Shown here: piece after piece, positions 8,706 to 18,059 of the stretch
How the letters are laid out: each line of letters starts with the position of its first letter
Numbering within the stretch: the stretch's first letter is position 1
Assembly (NCBI RefSeq): GCF_002855575.1
Contig: NZ_PKRQ01000005.1
Location: forward strand, 310,001-374,000
Reading direction: 5' to 3'
Source of the DNA: Tabrizicola sp. TH137
GTDB lineage: Bacteria > Pseudomonadota > Alphaproteobacteria > Rhodobacterales > Rhodobacteraceae
Length of the DNA stretch: 64,000 nt
Translations under genes and position numbers: made by a program
Notes under the pieces: model-generated
What the model saw: the letters and a program-made list of their open reading frames with translations, nothing else
The model's database searches: none
Told to the model about the DNA's origin: nothing

Positions 8706-10052
8706 TCACCCCGCCGCCCGCTCCACCGCCGCCACGATCGTCCCCACAACCTCGTCCAGAAGGGCGGAATCCTCGCATTCCGCCATCACCCGGACCAGCG
8801 GCTCGGTTCCCGATTTGCGAATGAGGATGCGGCCCTTCCCGACCACCTTCTCCTCCATCGCCGCGATCACCGCCTGCACCCCCGCATCCTCCAGCGGCCG
8901 TTTGCCCTCGCCATAGCGCACATTGCTAAGTCTTTGGGGAACCGTCTCGAATTGCCGCGACAACCGCTCCGCGCTCTCCCCCGTCCGGGCCATTTCGGCC
9001 AGGAATTGCAGCCCGGCAACCAGCCCGTCCCCCGTCGTGGCATAGTCCGTCATGACGATATGCCCCGACTGCTCGCCTCCCAGATTGAAACCGCCCTCGC
9101 GCATCCGCTCCACCACGTAGCGGTCCCCCACCGCCGTCCGCTCCAGCCGCAGCCCGGCCTCCCCCAAGCGCCGCTCCAGCCCCAGGTTAGACATCACCGT
9201 CGCCACCAAAGCCCCCCCCCGCAGCCGCCCCTCCGCCGCCCAGCGCAGCGCCATCAGCGCCATGATCTGATCGCCATCGGCAACTTTTCCGTGGGAATCC
9301 AGGATCATGACCCGGTCCGCGTCACCATCCAGACAGATGCCCACATCCGCCCCATGGGCCACCACCGCCTCCGCCGCCGTCTCCACATGGGTCGATCCGC
9401 AGCGGTCGTTGATATTCGTCCCGTTGGGCGAAACCCCCACCGGAATGACCTCCGCCCCCAGTTCCCACAGCACCTCCGGCGCCGCCTTGTAGGCCGCCCC
9501 GTTCGCGCAATCTATTACCACTTTGATCCCATCCAGCCGCACGCCCGAGGGCAGCGTCGTCTTGACGAACTCCTGATAGCGTCCCTTCGCATCCTCGATC
9601 CGCTTCGCCCGCCCGATCTTCTCCGGCCGCGCCGGACGGATCTCGCCCTCAAGGATCGCCTCGATCTCCGCCTCCGCCTCATCCGAAAGCTTGAACCCGT
9701 CAGGGCCAAAGAACTTGATTCCATTGTCGTAATGCGGGTTGTGGCTGGCAGAAATCATCACCCCCAGATCGGCCCGCATCGACCGCGTCAGGAACCCCAC
9801 GGCGGGCGTCGGCACCGGGCCCAGCAGCAGCACATTCATCCCCGTCGAGGTCAGCCCCGCCGTCAGCGCGTTCTCCAGCATATAGCCCGACAGCCGCGTA
9901 TCCTTGCCGATCACCACCCGATGCACCGAACTCCCGTCGCGCCGAAAGAACCGCCCGGCCGCCGCCCCCAGCTTCAGCGCCATTTCCGCCGTCATCGGGT
10001 AGGTATTCGCCTTCCCCCGCACGCCATCGGTTCCGAACAGTTTCCGCGTCAT
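8706..10052 (-). CDS. glmM: Phosphoglucosamine mutase
   Basis: 448 residues from [20 protein letters not shown]. It converts glucosamine-6-phosphate to glucosamine-1-phosphate on the way to UDP-GlcNAc for peptidoglycan and lipid A. The phosphoserine loop is [21 protein letters not shown] with catalytic S103. The Mg-binding loop is [11 protein letters not shown], the sugar-binding loop GGEQSGHI, and the phosphate-binding C-terminus [14 protein letters not shown]. Its ATG overlaps the folP stop as ATGA (10049-10052). The folP-glmM pairing is common in bacteria. Confidence 0.97.
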   Translation of the reverse strand: MTRKLFGTDGVRGKANTYPMTAEMALKLGAAAGRFFRRDGSSVHRVVIGKDTRLSGYMLENALTAGLTSTGMNVLLLGPVPTPAVGFLTRSMRADLGVMISASHNPHYDNGIKFFGPDGFKLSDEAEAEIEAILEGEIRPARPEKIGRAKRIEDAKGRYQEFVKTTLPSGVRLDGIKVVIDCANGAAYKAAPEVLWELGAEVIPVGVSPNGTNINDRCGSTHVETAAEAVVAHGADVGICLDGDADRVMILDSHGKVADGDQIMALMALRWAAEGRLRGGALVATVMSNLGLERRLGEAGLRLERTAVGDRYVVERMREGGFNLGGEQSGHIVMTDYATTGDGLVAGLQFLAEMARTGESAERLSRQFETVPQRLSNVRYGEGKRPLEDAGVQAVIAAMEEKVVGKGRILIRKSGTEPLVRVMAECEDSALLDEVVGTIVAAVERAAG

Positions 10053-11056
10053 GTCCCCACTCCATTCACCGCCTGCCACAGCCGCAGCGCCTGCCGCGTC
10101 TCGGCCACGTCATGCACGCGCAGCACCTGCGCGCCCTGCGCCACCCCCGCCAGCGCCACCGCCAGCGATCCCGCAACCCTCTGTTCCGCCACGGCTTCGC
10201 CACCAATCGCTCCGATGAACCGCTTCCGCGACGCGCCCAGCAGGACCGGCACCCCCAGATCATGGAACAGCGACAACCGCCGGATCAGCGCCAGGTTATG
10301 CGCCGCCGTCTTGCCGAACCCGATTCCGGGATCGACCATGATCCGGTCGCGCGAAATCCCCGCCGCCTCGACCACAGCGATCCGCGCCTTCAGGAAATCG
10401 TAAACGTCCAGCAGCACATCCTCATAGCGCGGGTCATCCTGCATCGTCGCGGGCGTGCCCACGGAATGCATCAGGATGACCGGCGCGCCCGCTTCCGCCA
10501 CGACCGACGCCATCGCAGGATCAAACCCCATGGCCGCTACATCGTTCACGATGCCCGCGCCCGCCGCCAGCGCCGCCCGCGCCACAGGCGCTTTCCGCGT
10601 GTCGATGGAGATGGGGCACCCAAGGCCCCCGTCGCGCAGCGCCGCAATCACCGGCGCCGTCCGCGCCACCTCTTCGGCGACCTCCACCTCCGCCGCGCCG
10701 GGCCGCGTGCTTTCGCCGCCGATGTCCAGCATATCCGCCGCCGCGGCCATCGCCCGCGCCTGCGCCAGCGCCGCCTCGGGGGCCAGGAACTTCCCCCCGT
10801 CGGAAAAGCTGTCCGGTGTCACATTGAGGATGCCCATGATCCGTGGCGCATCCATCTCCATGCCACCAAAGGCCGGCCGCGGCGCGCTCAGCCGGTCGCG
10901 CACCTCACCTGCAAGGGCCGACAGCGGCACCACGCGCGGCGGCGCATCACGCCGCAGCACCTCCACCTCCGCAAACCAGCACCAGCCGCCGGCAAGCGGC
11001 AGCGCCCCCGCAGGGCGGCAAGGATCGACAGATGCAATCGGGCGGTAATATTCCAT
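10049..11056 (-). CDS. folP: Dihydropteroate synthase
   Basis: 335 residues. It condenses hydroxymethyl-dihydropterin pyrophosphate with p-aminobenzoate in folate synthesis and is the sulfonamide target. The catalytic TIM barrel begins [18 protein letters not shown] (pyrophosphate loop). It continues with [29 protein letters not shown] and [11 protein letters not shown]. About 70 N-terminal residues before the barrel make it longer than the usual ~280 residues; that extension is typical of alphaproteobacterial annotations but could reflect a start inside it. It is coupled to glmM. Confidence 0.96.
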   Translation of the reverse strand: MEYYRPIASVDPCRPAGALPLAGGWCWFAEVEVLRRDAPPRVVPLSALAGEVRDRLSAPRPAFGGMEMDAPRIMGILNVTPDSFSDGGKFLAPEAALAQARAMAAAADMLDIGGESTRPGAAEVEVAEEVARTAPVIAALRDGGLGCPISIDTRKAPVARAALAAGAGIVNDVAAMGFDPAMASVVAEAGAPVILMHSVGTPATMQDDPRYEDVLLDVYDFLKARIAVVEAAGISRDRIMVDPGIGFGKTAAHNLALIRRLSLFHDLGVPVLLGASRKRFIGAIGGEAVAEQRVAGSLAVALAGVAQGAQVLRVHDVAETRQALRLWQAVNGVGT

Positions 11057-11103
11057 GCGCCCTGCCTAGGCGCAGCGCCGCGCCCGTGCAAGACCTGCCC
11101 GAC

Positions 11104-12012
11104 TCAGCCGCGCTCCACCGGCACGCGGCTTCCTGCCGGGACTGCAACATCCCCGTGAACGACGATCCCGCTCGCCGCCATCACCTCGGCCAGCCACAGC
11201 GCCAGCGCCACCGGATCGCGGCTCTGCGGCCCGTCCACCGCATCCAGCACCAGCTTGGACGGCGCCCAGACGATCATCTGCCCGCGCTTCACCGCCCAGT
11301 CGATCTCGGTCCGCGTCGCCACCACCACGCAGCGGTCATCCCGCGCCGCCAGCGTCCAGGCGTTCTGCTCGATGGCCAGCAGGTCGATCCGCCGCTGCGT
11401 CGGCTTGTGCCCCGTCTCGGGCCGCGCCTCATCGGGCAGCCCCACCGTCAGGATCACCGGCACGCCGCGCGCCTGCAACGCGTCCAGCCGCGCCGACAGG
11501 TCCGCCGCATGGATCGCCGCATTGTCGAGGAACACGACCAGCGGATGCACCGCCGCCTCCACCCCGTCCTTCCCCACCGCCCGCAAGGGCGCCTCGGCGC
11601 GCGACCGCACGATCTCCACCCCCAGCTTGCCGGGACCGCGATCCAGCTTCTCCACCCGCACGAAGGCGCGCATTGCCTGCGGCTCGGCCAGGATGCGCTC
11701 TGCCACCCGCTCGGCCAGCGTCTCCAGAAGGTTCAGCCGTTCCGCCGCCAGCTCGGCCGCGATGGCCTCGGTGATCCGGTCATAGCTCAGGATCTTGTCC
11801 ACATCGTCATCCAGCGGCTGCGGCTGCGGCCGCACCTCGACCACCACATTGAACTGGATGCGCTGGCGCGTCCCGCGCTCCTGCTGGAAGGCGCCGATCT
11901 CCACCTCGACCACATGGTCGCGCAGCGAGATGCGGTCGCGCGGGTCGGCACTGGCCGAGGCGACGGCCCGCTCTTCAGGATGCGCGAAGGCAAGGCGGAT
12001 GTCGCTGGTCAT
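11104..12012 (-). CDS. folB: Dihydroneopterin aldolase with C-terminal extension
   Basis: 302 residues from MTSDIRLAFAH, preceded by GAAGGAGGCGAG. Residues ~25-140 match FolB (ISLRDHVVEVEIGAFQQERG, SYDRITEAIAAELA, LLETLAERVAERIL, ...RAFVRVEKLDRGPG), the enzyme that cleaves dihydroneopterin. Standard FolB has about 120 residues. The remaining ~160 residues form a second, unrecognised alpha/beta part (VVFLDNAAIHAADLSARLDALQARGVP, then IDWAVKRGQMIVWAPS). It precedes folP on the same strand with a 47-bp gap. Confidence 0.88.
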   Translation of the reverse strand: MTSDIRLAFAHPEERAVASASADPRDRISLRDHVVEVEIGAFQQERGTRQRIQFNVVVEVRPQPQPLDDDVDKILSYDRITEAIAAELAAERLNLLETLAERVAERILAEPQAMRAFVRVEKLDRGPGKLGVEIVRSRAEAPLRAVGKDGVEAAVHPLVVFLDNAAIHAADLSARLDALQARGVPVILTVGLPDEARPETGHKPTQRRIDLLAIEQNAWTLAARDDRCVVVATRTEIDWAVKRGQMIVWAPSKLVLDAVDGPQSRDPVALALWLAEVMAASGIVVHGDVAVPAGSRVPVERG

Positions 12013-12036
12013 GGTCTCGCCTCCTTCGGCGCGCAA

Positions 12037-12065
12037 AGAAACAGGGGCAGGATAGCCCCTGCCCC
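12037..12065 (-). terminator. Intrinsic terminator after the SleB-type gene
   Basis: GGGGCAGG / CCTGCCCC arms (12044-12051 and 12058-12065) form a stem read on the minus strand, followed by TGTTTCTTTG. It lies between the hydrolase stop at 12127 and the folB start at 12012. Confidence 0.65.
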
Positions 12066-12126
12066 TCACACTTCCATGTCCGATCCCGGCAGAATGCGCA
12101 ACCAAGGCGACTCGGTCCGCACCCCC

Positions 12127-12807
12127 TCAGGGCTGTTTGTAGAAGAGATGCGCCCCGATCGCCGCCGTCTGCGGAAAGCGCCGCGCCCAGCCGGGCCGGA
12201 CCCAGCGGGTATGGAAATGCGTGGCCCCCATCGTCAGGGCGCGCGGCGCGCCATCCATCATCACCCGAGCGATGCGCTCGGCCCTCCAGACGGCTTCGGG
12301 GTCCCGCATCCGGTCGGCCCGGCCGTCGCAGACATAGCTGAACTGGCACCCGCCGCCGCCGCGCTGCTGCACCACACCGCAGATGCTGCGCGGGTAATCC
12401 GGGCTGTCCACCCGGTTCAGGATCACTTCCGCCACTGCGAACTGGCCGCGCAGCGTCTCGCCCCGCGCCTCGAAATAGATGGCCTTGCTCAGGCATTCCC
12501 ATTCGGCATCGCCCTGGGGTGCCGGCAGCGTCGCCAGCCAGGCATCGTCATAGCGGATCACGGTCGGCACCGCAGGCGTGGCGGGCGTCGTCCGCGTCTC
12601 CACCTTCGGCCCCACCGCAAGTTCGGTCAGGCGTTGCCCCGGAAGGGCGGCAAGGGCCTGTTTCTCGGCCCCCAGCAGCGTGCTCATCGTCCCGCCCAAG
12701 GCGACGGTCGGATCGTTGGACTGGCTGACCGTCACCTCGGCGAAGGCCGCTCCATTCAGGAAGACGGCGGCCATTGCCCCCGCGATCCAGCCTGTTTGCA
12801 AGCGCAT
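12127..12807 (-). CDS. Secreted cell-wall hydrolase, SleB/Hydrolase_2 family
   Basis: 226 residues from MRLQTGWIAGAMAAVFLNGAAFAEV, a clear Sec signal peptide cut after AFA. The C-terminal ~120 residues are the SleB-like domain: CLSKAIYFEARGE (catalytic Glu), GQFAVAEVILNRVDSPDYP, SICGVVQQ, CQFSYVCDG and GATHFHTRWVRPGWA. SleB proteins are peptidoglycan hydrolases (lytic transglycosylase-type in spore formers); in alphaproteobacteria they are periplasmic wall-remodelling enzymes. It is transcribed alone. Confidence 0.9.
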   Translation of the reverse strand: MRLQTGWIAGAMAAVFLNGAAFAEVTVSQSNDPTVALGGTMSTLLGAEKQALAALPGQRLTELAVGPKVETRTTPATPAVPTVIRYDDAWLATLPAPQGDAEWECLSKAIYFEARGETLRGQFAVAEVILNRVDSPDYPRSICGVVQQRGGGGCQFSYVCDGRADRMRDPEAVWRAERIARVMMDGAPRALTMGATHFHTRWVRPGWARRFPQTAAIGAHLFYKQP

Positions 12808-12933
12808 TGTCTCGTGTGCCCCGGTTGTTTCCCTCCGCCACCGGTCAAGCCACCGATGGCGAGGCGCGGGGGTAAACGACTCAGGGACCGCGAGTCTACC
12901 AATGTGGCAAAATTGCAACCAAAATCAGACAAG

Positions 12934-12955
12934 TTTCGGCGGATATCCGCCGAAA
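12934..12955. repeat. 22-bp perfect palindrome
   Basis: TTTCGGCGGAT followed by its exact complement ATCCGCCGAAA. It sits upstream of the SleB-type gene and downstream of the PPDK-like gene. It has the same architecture as the other intergenic palindromes in the window. Confidence 0.6.
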
Positions 12956-13004
12956 TCACTTAATGCAGTAGCGCAGCTTCACCACGCAACCACATGATCT
13001 TGAA

Positions 13005-15641
13005 TCACTTTTTGCGCGATTGCACTCGCGTATCTGGAGTCTCCATGCGTTCCTGCAAGGCCAGATGTGCCGCCGCAAGCCGGGCCAGCGGCACCCGATA
13101 GGGCGAGCAGGAAACATAGTCGAACCCCGCCTTGCGGCAGAAGGCGATGGATTCCGGGTTCCCCCCATGCTCGCCGCAGATCGACAGGACAAGGTCGCCG
13201 CGCGTCCGCCGCCCCCGCTCCGCCCCGATATGCAAAAGCTCGCCCACCCCGTCCACGTCCAGGATATGGAACGGGTCTTCCGGGAACACGCCCTGCTGCA
13301 CATAGGTATTCATGAACCGCCCCGCATCGTCGCGCGACAGGCCATAGGTCATCTGCGTCAGGTCATTCGTCCCGAAGGACAGAAAGGCCGCGTGCTGCGC
13401 GATCTCGCCCGCCCGCAGCGCGGCGCGCGGCGTCTCCACCATCACGCCCAGCTTGTAGGCGAAATCCGCCCCCGCTTTGGTGCGCACCTTGGCCGCCACC
13501 GCATCGACGCGGGTCTTGACCAGCTCCACCTCGCGCCGGGCGCTGACCAGCGGGATCATGATCTCCGGCACCACCGCCGCGCCGCGCCGCCCCACCTCCA
13601 CCGTCGCCTCAAAGATGGCCTGCGCCTGCATGTCATAGATTTCCGGCAGCACGACCCCCAGCCGCACCCCGCGCATCCCCAGCATCGGGTTGAACTCGGC
13701 CAGGGCCTCGGCCCGTCGCGTCACCTCCGAAAGGGGCCGGTCCAGCGCCTCGGCCAGTTCCCGCAACCCCTCGCGCGACTGCGGCAGGAATTCGTGCAGC
13801 GGCGGGTCGAACAGGCGGATGCAGACCGGCAGCCCCTGCATGATGTCGAAAAGCTGCACGAAATCGTCCCGCTGCATCGGCAAAAGCCGCGCCAGCGCCG
13901 CCGCCCGGTCCTTGGGCGTATCGGCAAAGATCATCTCGCGCATCACGATCAGGCGGTCTTCCTCAAAGAACATATGTTCCGTCCGGCACAGCCCGATTCC
14001 CTGCGCCTCGAACTGCCGCGCCGTGGCCGCATCCTGCGGCGTGTCGGCATTGGCCCGCACCCCGATATCGCGATGCTGGTCCGCCCAGCCCAGAAGCTTG
14101 CGGAAGGAATCGTCCAGCGCCGGCGCCAGCATCTCGGCCGCCCCCGCCAGCGCCTCGCCCGCCGTCCCGTCCACGGTGATGATGTCGCCCTCGCGGAACA
14201 CCCGCCCGTCCGGCGCGGTCAGCTTCCGGTCCTTCGCATCCAGCTTCAGGTCCGACGCCCCCACGATACAGGGCAGGCCAAGCCCCCGCCCGATCACGGC
14301 GGCATGCGAGGTCATCCCCCCCCGCTCGGTCAGCACACCCACCGCCGAATGCATCCCGCGAATATCCTCCGGCGCCGTCTCGCGCCGCACCAGAATGCAG
14401 GGCTCGCCCCGCGCCGCACTGGCCTGCGCCGCCTGGGACGAAAACACGATTCGCCCCGTCGCCGCACCGGGGCTGGCCGCGATCCCCTTGACGAAGACAT
14501 CGCGCCCGCCCCGCGGGTCCACCTGCGGATGCAACAGCTCCGACAGCGCCCGCGGCTCCACCCGCAGCACCGCCTCCGCCTCGGAAATCACCCCGTCCTC
14601 GGCCAGCGCCACGGCGATCTTCAACCCCGCCCGCGCCGACCGCGCCACCTTCACCGCATCCAGAACCGACAGATGCCCGTCCTCGATGGTGAATTCGATC
14701 TGCATCTCCTCGCGCAGCTTCACCCGGCACGAGGCGCCAAAGCGCAGGAGATCGGCAAACAGCCCCGGCGCCAGCTCCTCCAGTGACGGCCCGCGCGGAT
14801 CGCGAGTCAGATAGATGGCCTCGGTCCGCTTCAGCGCATCCCGCCCCTGGCTCTGCCCCAGATAGCGCCCCGTCACCTGCGGCAGCCCCGTCACCGGATC
14901 GACGAACTGGATCACGCCAGAGCCAGACACCCCCTTGCCGATCCCCTGCGCCATCTCCTGCACCACAAGGCCCAGCCCCGCATCCTCCGGCGCGCCCTTG
15001 GCCTGGCGCAGAAGCCGCGCCGTCGTCCCCTCCCAGGCCCGCGCCATGGAGCGCAGCACCTCGGCCAGTTGCCGCGCCGGCTCCTGCGGGAATTCCTCGT
15101 CCATCTCCAGCTCATAGACCCGTAGCGCATCGCGCAGCGCCTCGGCACTCGCCGCACGGTTCTCGAACATGTCGGGGTCCAGCCGCGCCACATGCGTCGC
15201 ATAGGCCTGCACGAAGCGCAGATAGAGCGCATCCGCCGCCGCCTGCCCATGCCGTTCCGCCAGCATCGCATGGCGCGCGGCATTCATGCCCACATTCAGG
15301 ATGGTCGCCGGCCCACCCCAATCGGGGTTCACCGGGCTGGGCCGGACAGAGATCAGCGTGTCATCCCCGAAATGCGCCAGAATCGCCTCCACATCCACCG
15401 GATGCCCCGCCGCGATGGCGCGGATCGTGGCGGCAGGCAGCGCCACCGTCTCGGGCACCGGCAGGTCCAGCCGCACAAGGCGTTGCAGGCATTTGGCCCG
15501 CCAGCCATGGGCCGTGGTCTGGATGCGCGCCGAAGGCGTCACCTCGGCGAAATCGGGAAGCACGTCCATCTTCTGCACTGCGGCGACCTTTCCTTTGCAC
15601 ATGCAGGATACGCCATGCGGGCTGTCAATCAAGCCTGACAT
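13005..15641 (-). CDS. Pyruvate phosphate dikinase-like enzyme, divergent N-terminal domain
   Basis: 878 residues. PPDK interconverts PEP and pyruvate using ATP, Pi and a phosphohistidine. The swivelling domain has GGMTSHAAVIGRGLGLPCIVGA with the catalytic histidine. The PEP barrel has LCRTEHMFFE, IRLFDPPLHEFLP, GVMVETPRAAL, FGTNDLTQMTYG, and CGEHGGNPES followed by the SCSPYRVPLARLAAA end. The N-terminal nucleotide-binding part deviates: the usual GGKGxxL opening is absent and the RSGARxSMPG-type segment reads VRPSPVNPDWGGPATILNVG. It may have altered ATP use or another partner. Translation may begin at M25 (MDVLPDFAEV). It follows glyS on the same strand. Confidence 0.82.
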   Translation of the reverse strand: MSGLIDSPHGVSCMCKGKVAAVQKMDVLPDFAEVTPSARIQTTAHGWRAKCLQRLVRLDLPVPETVALPAATIRAIAAGHPVDVEAILAHFGDDTLISVRPSPVNPDWGGPATILNVGMNAARHAMLAERHGQAAADALYLRFVQAYATHVARLDPDMFENRAASAEALRDALRVYELEMDEEFPQEPARQLAEVLRSMARAWEGTTARLLRQAKGAPEDAGLGLVVQEMAQGIGKGVSGSGVIQFVDPVTGLPQVTGRYLGQSQGRDALKRTEAIYLTRDPRGPSLEELAPGLFADLLRFGASCRVKLREEMQIEFTIEDGHLSVLDAVKVARSARAGLKIAVALAEDGVISEAEAVLRVEPRALSELLHPQVDPRGGRDVFVKGIAASPGAATGRIVFSSQAAQASAARGEPCILVRRETAPEDIRGMHSAVGVLTERGGMTSHAAVIGRGLGLPCIVGASDLKLDAKDRKLTAPDGRVFREGDIITVDGTAGEALAGAAEMLAPALDDSFRKLLGWADQHRDIGVRANADTPQDAATARQFEAQGIGLCRTEHMFFEEDRLIVMREMIFADTPKDRAAALARLLPMQRDDFVQLFDIMQGLPVCIRLFDPPLHEFLPQSREGLRELAEALDRPLSEVTRRAEALAEFNPMLGMRGVRLGVVLPEIYDMQAQAIFEATVEVGRRGAAVVPEIMIPLVSARREVELVKTRVDAVAAKVRTKAGADFAYKLGVMVETPRAALRAGEIAQHAAFLSFGTNDLTQMTYGLSRDDAGRFMNTYVQQGVFPEDPFHILDVDGVGELLHIGAERGRRTRGDLVLSICGEHGGNPESIAFCRKAGFDYVSCSPYRVPLARLAAAHLALQERMETPDTRVQSRKK

Positions 15642-15661
15642 TGCCCGGAATTCTGTAAGGC

Positions 15662-15730
15662 AGGATGGGCAATCCTGCCCATCCTACATCCCGACCCTTG
15701 CCCCCGTAGGATGGGCAATCCTGCCCATCC
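15662..15730. repeat. Two GGATGGGC hairpin repeats
   Basis: Two copies of a GGATGGGCA / TGCCCATCC hairpin (15662-15685 and 15709-15730, the second preceded by CGTA) lie in the 99-bp gap between glyS and the PPDK-like gene. Related copies are at 29163, 39736 and 41731. Confidence 0.7.
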
Positions 15731-15740
15731 CCCCCGATGC

Positions 15741-18056
15741 TCAGCCTTCCACCTTCGTCAGATCCGCCACCCCTGCACAGATCGCCCGGATGCGATGCAG
15801 CAGATTCAACCGGTTGCGCCGCACCACGGGGTTGTCGGTGTTGATCTGCACGGCGGTAAAGAAAGCGTCGATCGGCGCGCGCAACTGCGCCATCGCCCCC
15901 ATAGCAGCGGCGAAATCCTCGGCCTTCATCGCGGGGCCGATGGCCTGTTCCGCCACATCCAGCGCGTTGAACAGCGCCCGCTCCTCGTCATTCTCGGCAA
16001 ATTTCGGGTCCGCGCCGAAGGAATACTCCACCCCGTCCTTGGCTTCCGCCTGGCTCAGGATGTTGTTCGCCCGCTTGAACCCTTGCAGCAGGTTGGTGCC
16101 ATCCTCCGAGGACAGGAAGGACTGCAACGCCTGCGCCCGCTTCACCAGCAGCGTCAGGTCGTCATTGCCGGGCATGGCGAGGCAGGCGTCGATGACGTCA
16201 TGCCGGATGCCCTGATCGCGGAGGAAGACCTTCAGGCGGTCGTGGAAGAAGGCGAGAAGGTCACGAATTTTTGGAACCTCACTGTTCCTCCATTCGACCC
16301 CACTATAGTGAGAGACATATGCATCAGCGACCTTTTCTGCGGCAACAAGGTCACGTTCATTTACACTGTCAGGTACGGCTGCGGCAGCCTCCATGTACTC
16401 GAACGCGTGCAGCCAATCCGGGTTCGTGAGAGCAGTCTCAGTTTCAGCCGCAGAACGTCGTCCAGCCATCAAGTCTGCGACAAGGCTTGCGCGAATGTTC
16501 TCCCGAACTTCCTTGAAATTCCTCGCGTGAGCATCCATGAACCGATTTTCAAACACATCGTGAAGGCGCACCCTCACCCCATTCCCCAAAACCAACCGAA
16601 TAACCCCCAGCGCCGCCCGCCGCAGCGCGAAGGGGTCCTTGCTCCCCGTCGGCTTCTCGTCAATCGCCCAGAACCCGGTCAGCGTGTCGATCTTGTCGGC
16701 CAGCGCCACGGCCACTGATACCGGCTCCACCGGCACCGCGTCCGAAGGCCCCAGCGGCGAGTAATGATCCCGGCAGGCATCCGCCACCGCCGCAGGCAGT
16801 CCCGCCTCCAGCGCGTAATACCGCCCCATCACGCCCTGCAATTCGGCAAACTCGCCCACCATCCCCGACCGCAGGTCCAGCTTCGCCACCCGCGCCGCCT
16901 GTTCGGCCATCGCCGCATCCGCCCCCACCAAGGGCGCAATCTCCCGCGCCAGCGCCGCGATCCGGTCGATCCGCTCCGCCTGCGACCCCAGCTTGTTGTG
17001 GAAGGTCACGGACCGCAGCCCCTCGGCCCATTCGCCCATGCCGCCCTTCGCCACCCGCAGGTCATTCTCCCAGAAGAAGCGCGCATCCGACAGCCGCGCC
17101 GCCAGCACCTTCTGGTTGCCCTTCAGGATCGCCACCCCGCCATCCGCCGCCTCGATATTGGCGACCGTGATGAAACGCTCGATCCGCCCCGTCTTCGGGT
17201 TTTTCACCGAAAAGAACTTCTGATGCTCCTTCATCGAGGTCTGCAAGACCTCCGCCGGCAGGCCAAGGAATTCCTCGCCGATCTGCCCCATCAGCACCAC
17301 GGGCCATTCCACCAGCCCGGCCACCTCGGTCAGCAGGCCGCGATCCTCCACCACCTCCAACCCGGCGGCAAAGGCCATGTTGGTGGCCTCCTGCCAGATC
17401 TGCGCCTCGCGCTCGGCCGCATCCAGCATCACCTTGGCGCGGGACAGCTTCACCCGGTAATCCTCGAAGGAGGCGACGGCAAACCGCCCCGCCCCCATGA
17501 AGCGATGCCCCTCCGTCGTATTCCCCGCCCGGATGCCGTCAACCTCAAGGTCCACCACCCGCGCGCCCGCCTCATCCACCATCAGGCAGAGGATCGACTG
17601 CAACGGTCGCACCCAGCGCAACGACCCCGCCCCCCAGCGCATCGACTTGGGCCAGGGGAAATTGCGGATCACGCTGTCCAGCACCTCGGCCACGATCGCA
17701 TCCGCCTTGCGCCCCGGCTTTTCCACCACCGCGAAATAGACCTGCGCCTTCTTGTCGTCGCGTATCTCCAACTGGTCCTTCGTCAGCCCCGTGGACCGCA
17801 GGAACCCCTCCAGCGCCGCCGCAGGCGCATCCACCCGCGGCCCCTTCCGCTCTTCCCGCACCGGGCGGCTTTCCGCCGTCAGCTCCTCCACCGACAGGAC
17901 CAGCCGCCGCGGCGTCGAAAAGGCCCCCGCCCCCGCATAGGTCAGCCCCGCCTCCACCAGCCCGTCAGTGACCAGCTTCTTCAGGTCCGCCGCCGCCTTC
18001 CCCTGCATCCGCGCAGGGATTTCCTCGGAGAAGAGTTCGATGAGCAGGTCAGGCAT
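15741..18056 (-). CDS. glyS: Glycyl-tRNA synthetase beta subunit
   Basis: 771 residues, slightly longer than typical (~690). It partners GlyQ in the alpha2beta2 enzyme and carries tRNA recognition. It begins MPDLLIELFSEEIPARMQ. Typical blocks include EHQKFFSVKNPKTG, FFWENDLRVAKGG, FHNKLGSQAERIDRIAALA and YYALEAGLPAAVADACRDHYSPLGPSD, with the C-terminal FFHDRLKVFLRDQGIRHDVIDA and NLLQGFKRANNIL. Bases ~16255-16570 (encoding a variable segment ending YSGVEWRNSEVPKIRDLLAF) are about 52% G+C, well below the rest of the gene. The reading frame is intact. Confidence 0.96.
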   Translation of the reverse strand: MPDLLIELFSEEIPARMQGKAAADLKKLVTDGLVEAGLTYAGAGAFSTPRRLVLSVEELTAESRPVREERKGPRVDAPAAALEGFLRSTGLTKDQLEIRDDKKAQVYFAVVEKPGRKADAIVAEVLDSVIRNFPWPKSMRWGAGSLRWVRPLQSILCLMVDEAGARVVDLEVDGIRAGNTTEGHRFMGAGRFAVASFEDYRVKLSRAKVMLDAAEREAQIWQEATNMAFAAGLEVVEDRGLLTEVAGLVEWPVVLMGQIGEEFLGLPAEVLQTSMKEHQKFFSVKNPKTGRIERFITVANIEAADGGVAILKGNQKVLAARLSDARFFWENDLRVAKGGMGEWAEGLRSVTFHNKLGSQAERIDRIAALAREIAPLVGADAAMAEQAARVAKLDLRSGMVGEFAELQGVMGRYYALEAGLPAAVADACRDHYSPLGPSDAVPVEPVSVAVALADKIDTLTGFWAIDEKPTGSKDPFALRRAALGVIRLVLGNGVRVRLHDVFENRFMDAHARNFKEVRENIRASLVADLMAGRRSAAETETALTNPDWLHAFEYMEAAAAVPDSVNERDLVAAEKVADAYVSHYSGVEWRNSEVPKIRDLLAFFHDRLKVFLRDQGIRHDVIDACLAMPGNDDLTLLVKRAQALQSFLSSEDGTNLLQGFKRANNILSQAEAKDGVEYSFGADPKFAENDEERALFNALDVAEQAIGPAMKAEDFAAAMGAMAQLRAPIDAFFTAVQINTDNPVVRRNRLNLLHRIRAICAGVADLTKVEG

Positions 18057-18059
18057 GGC

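Noticed and set aside
15662-15730. Two GGATGGGC hairpins considered as a two-unit CRISPR array
   Set aside because: The intervening sequence is ~23 bp, the units are hairpins that recur singly elsewhere, and no cas genes are present.
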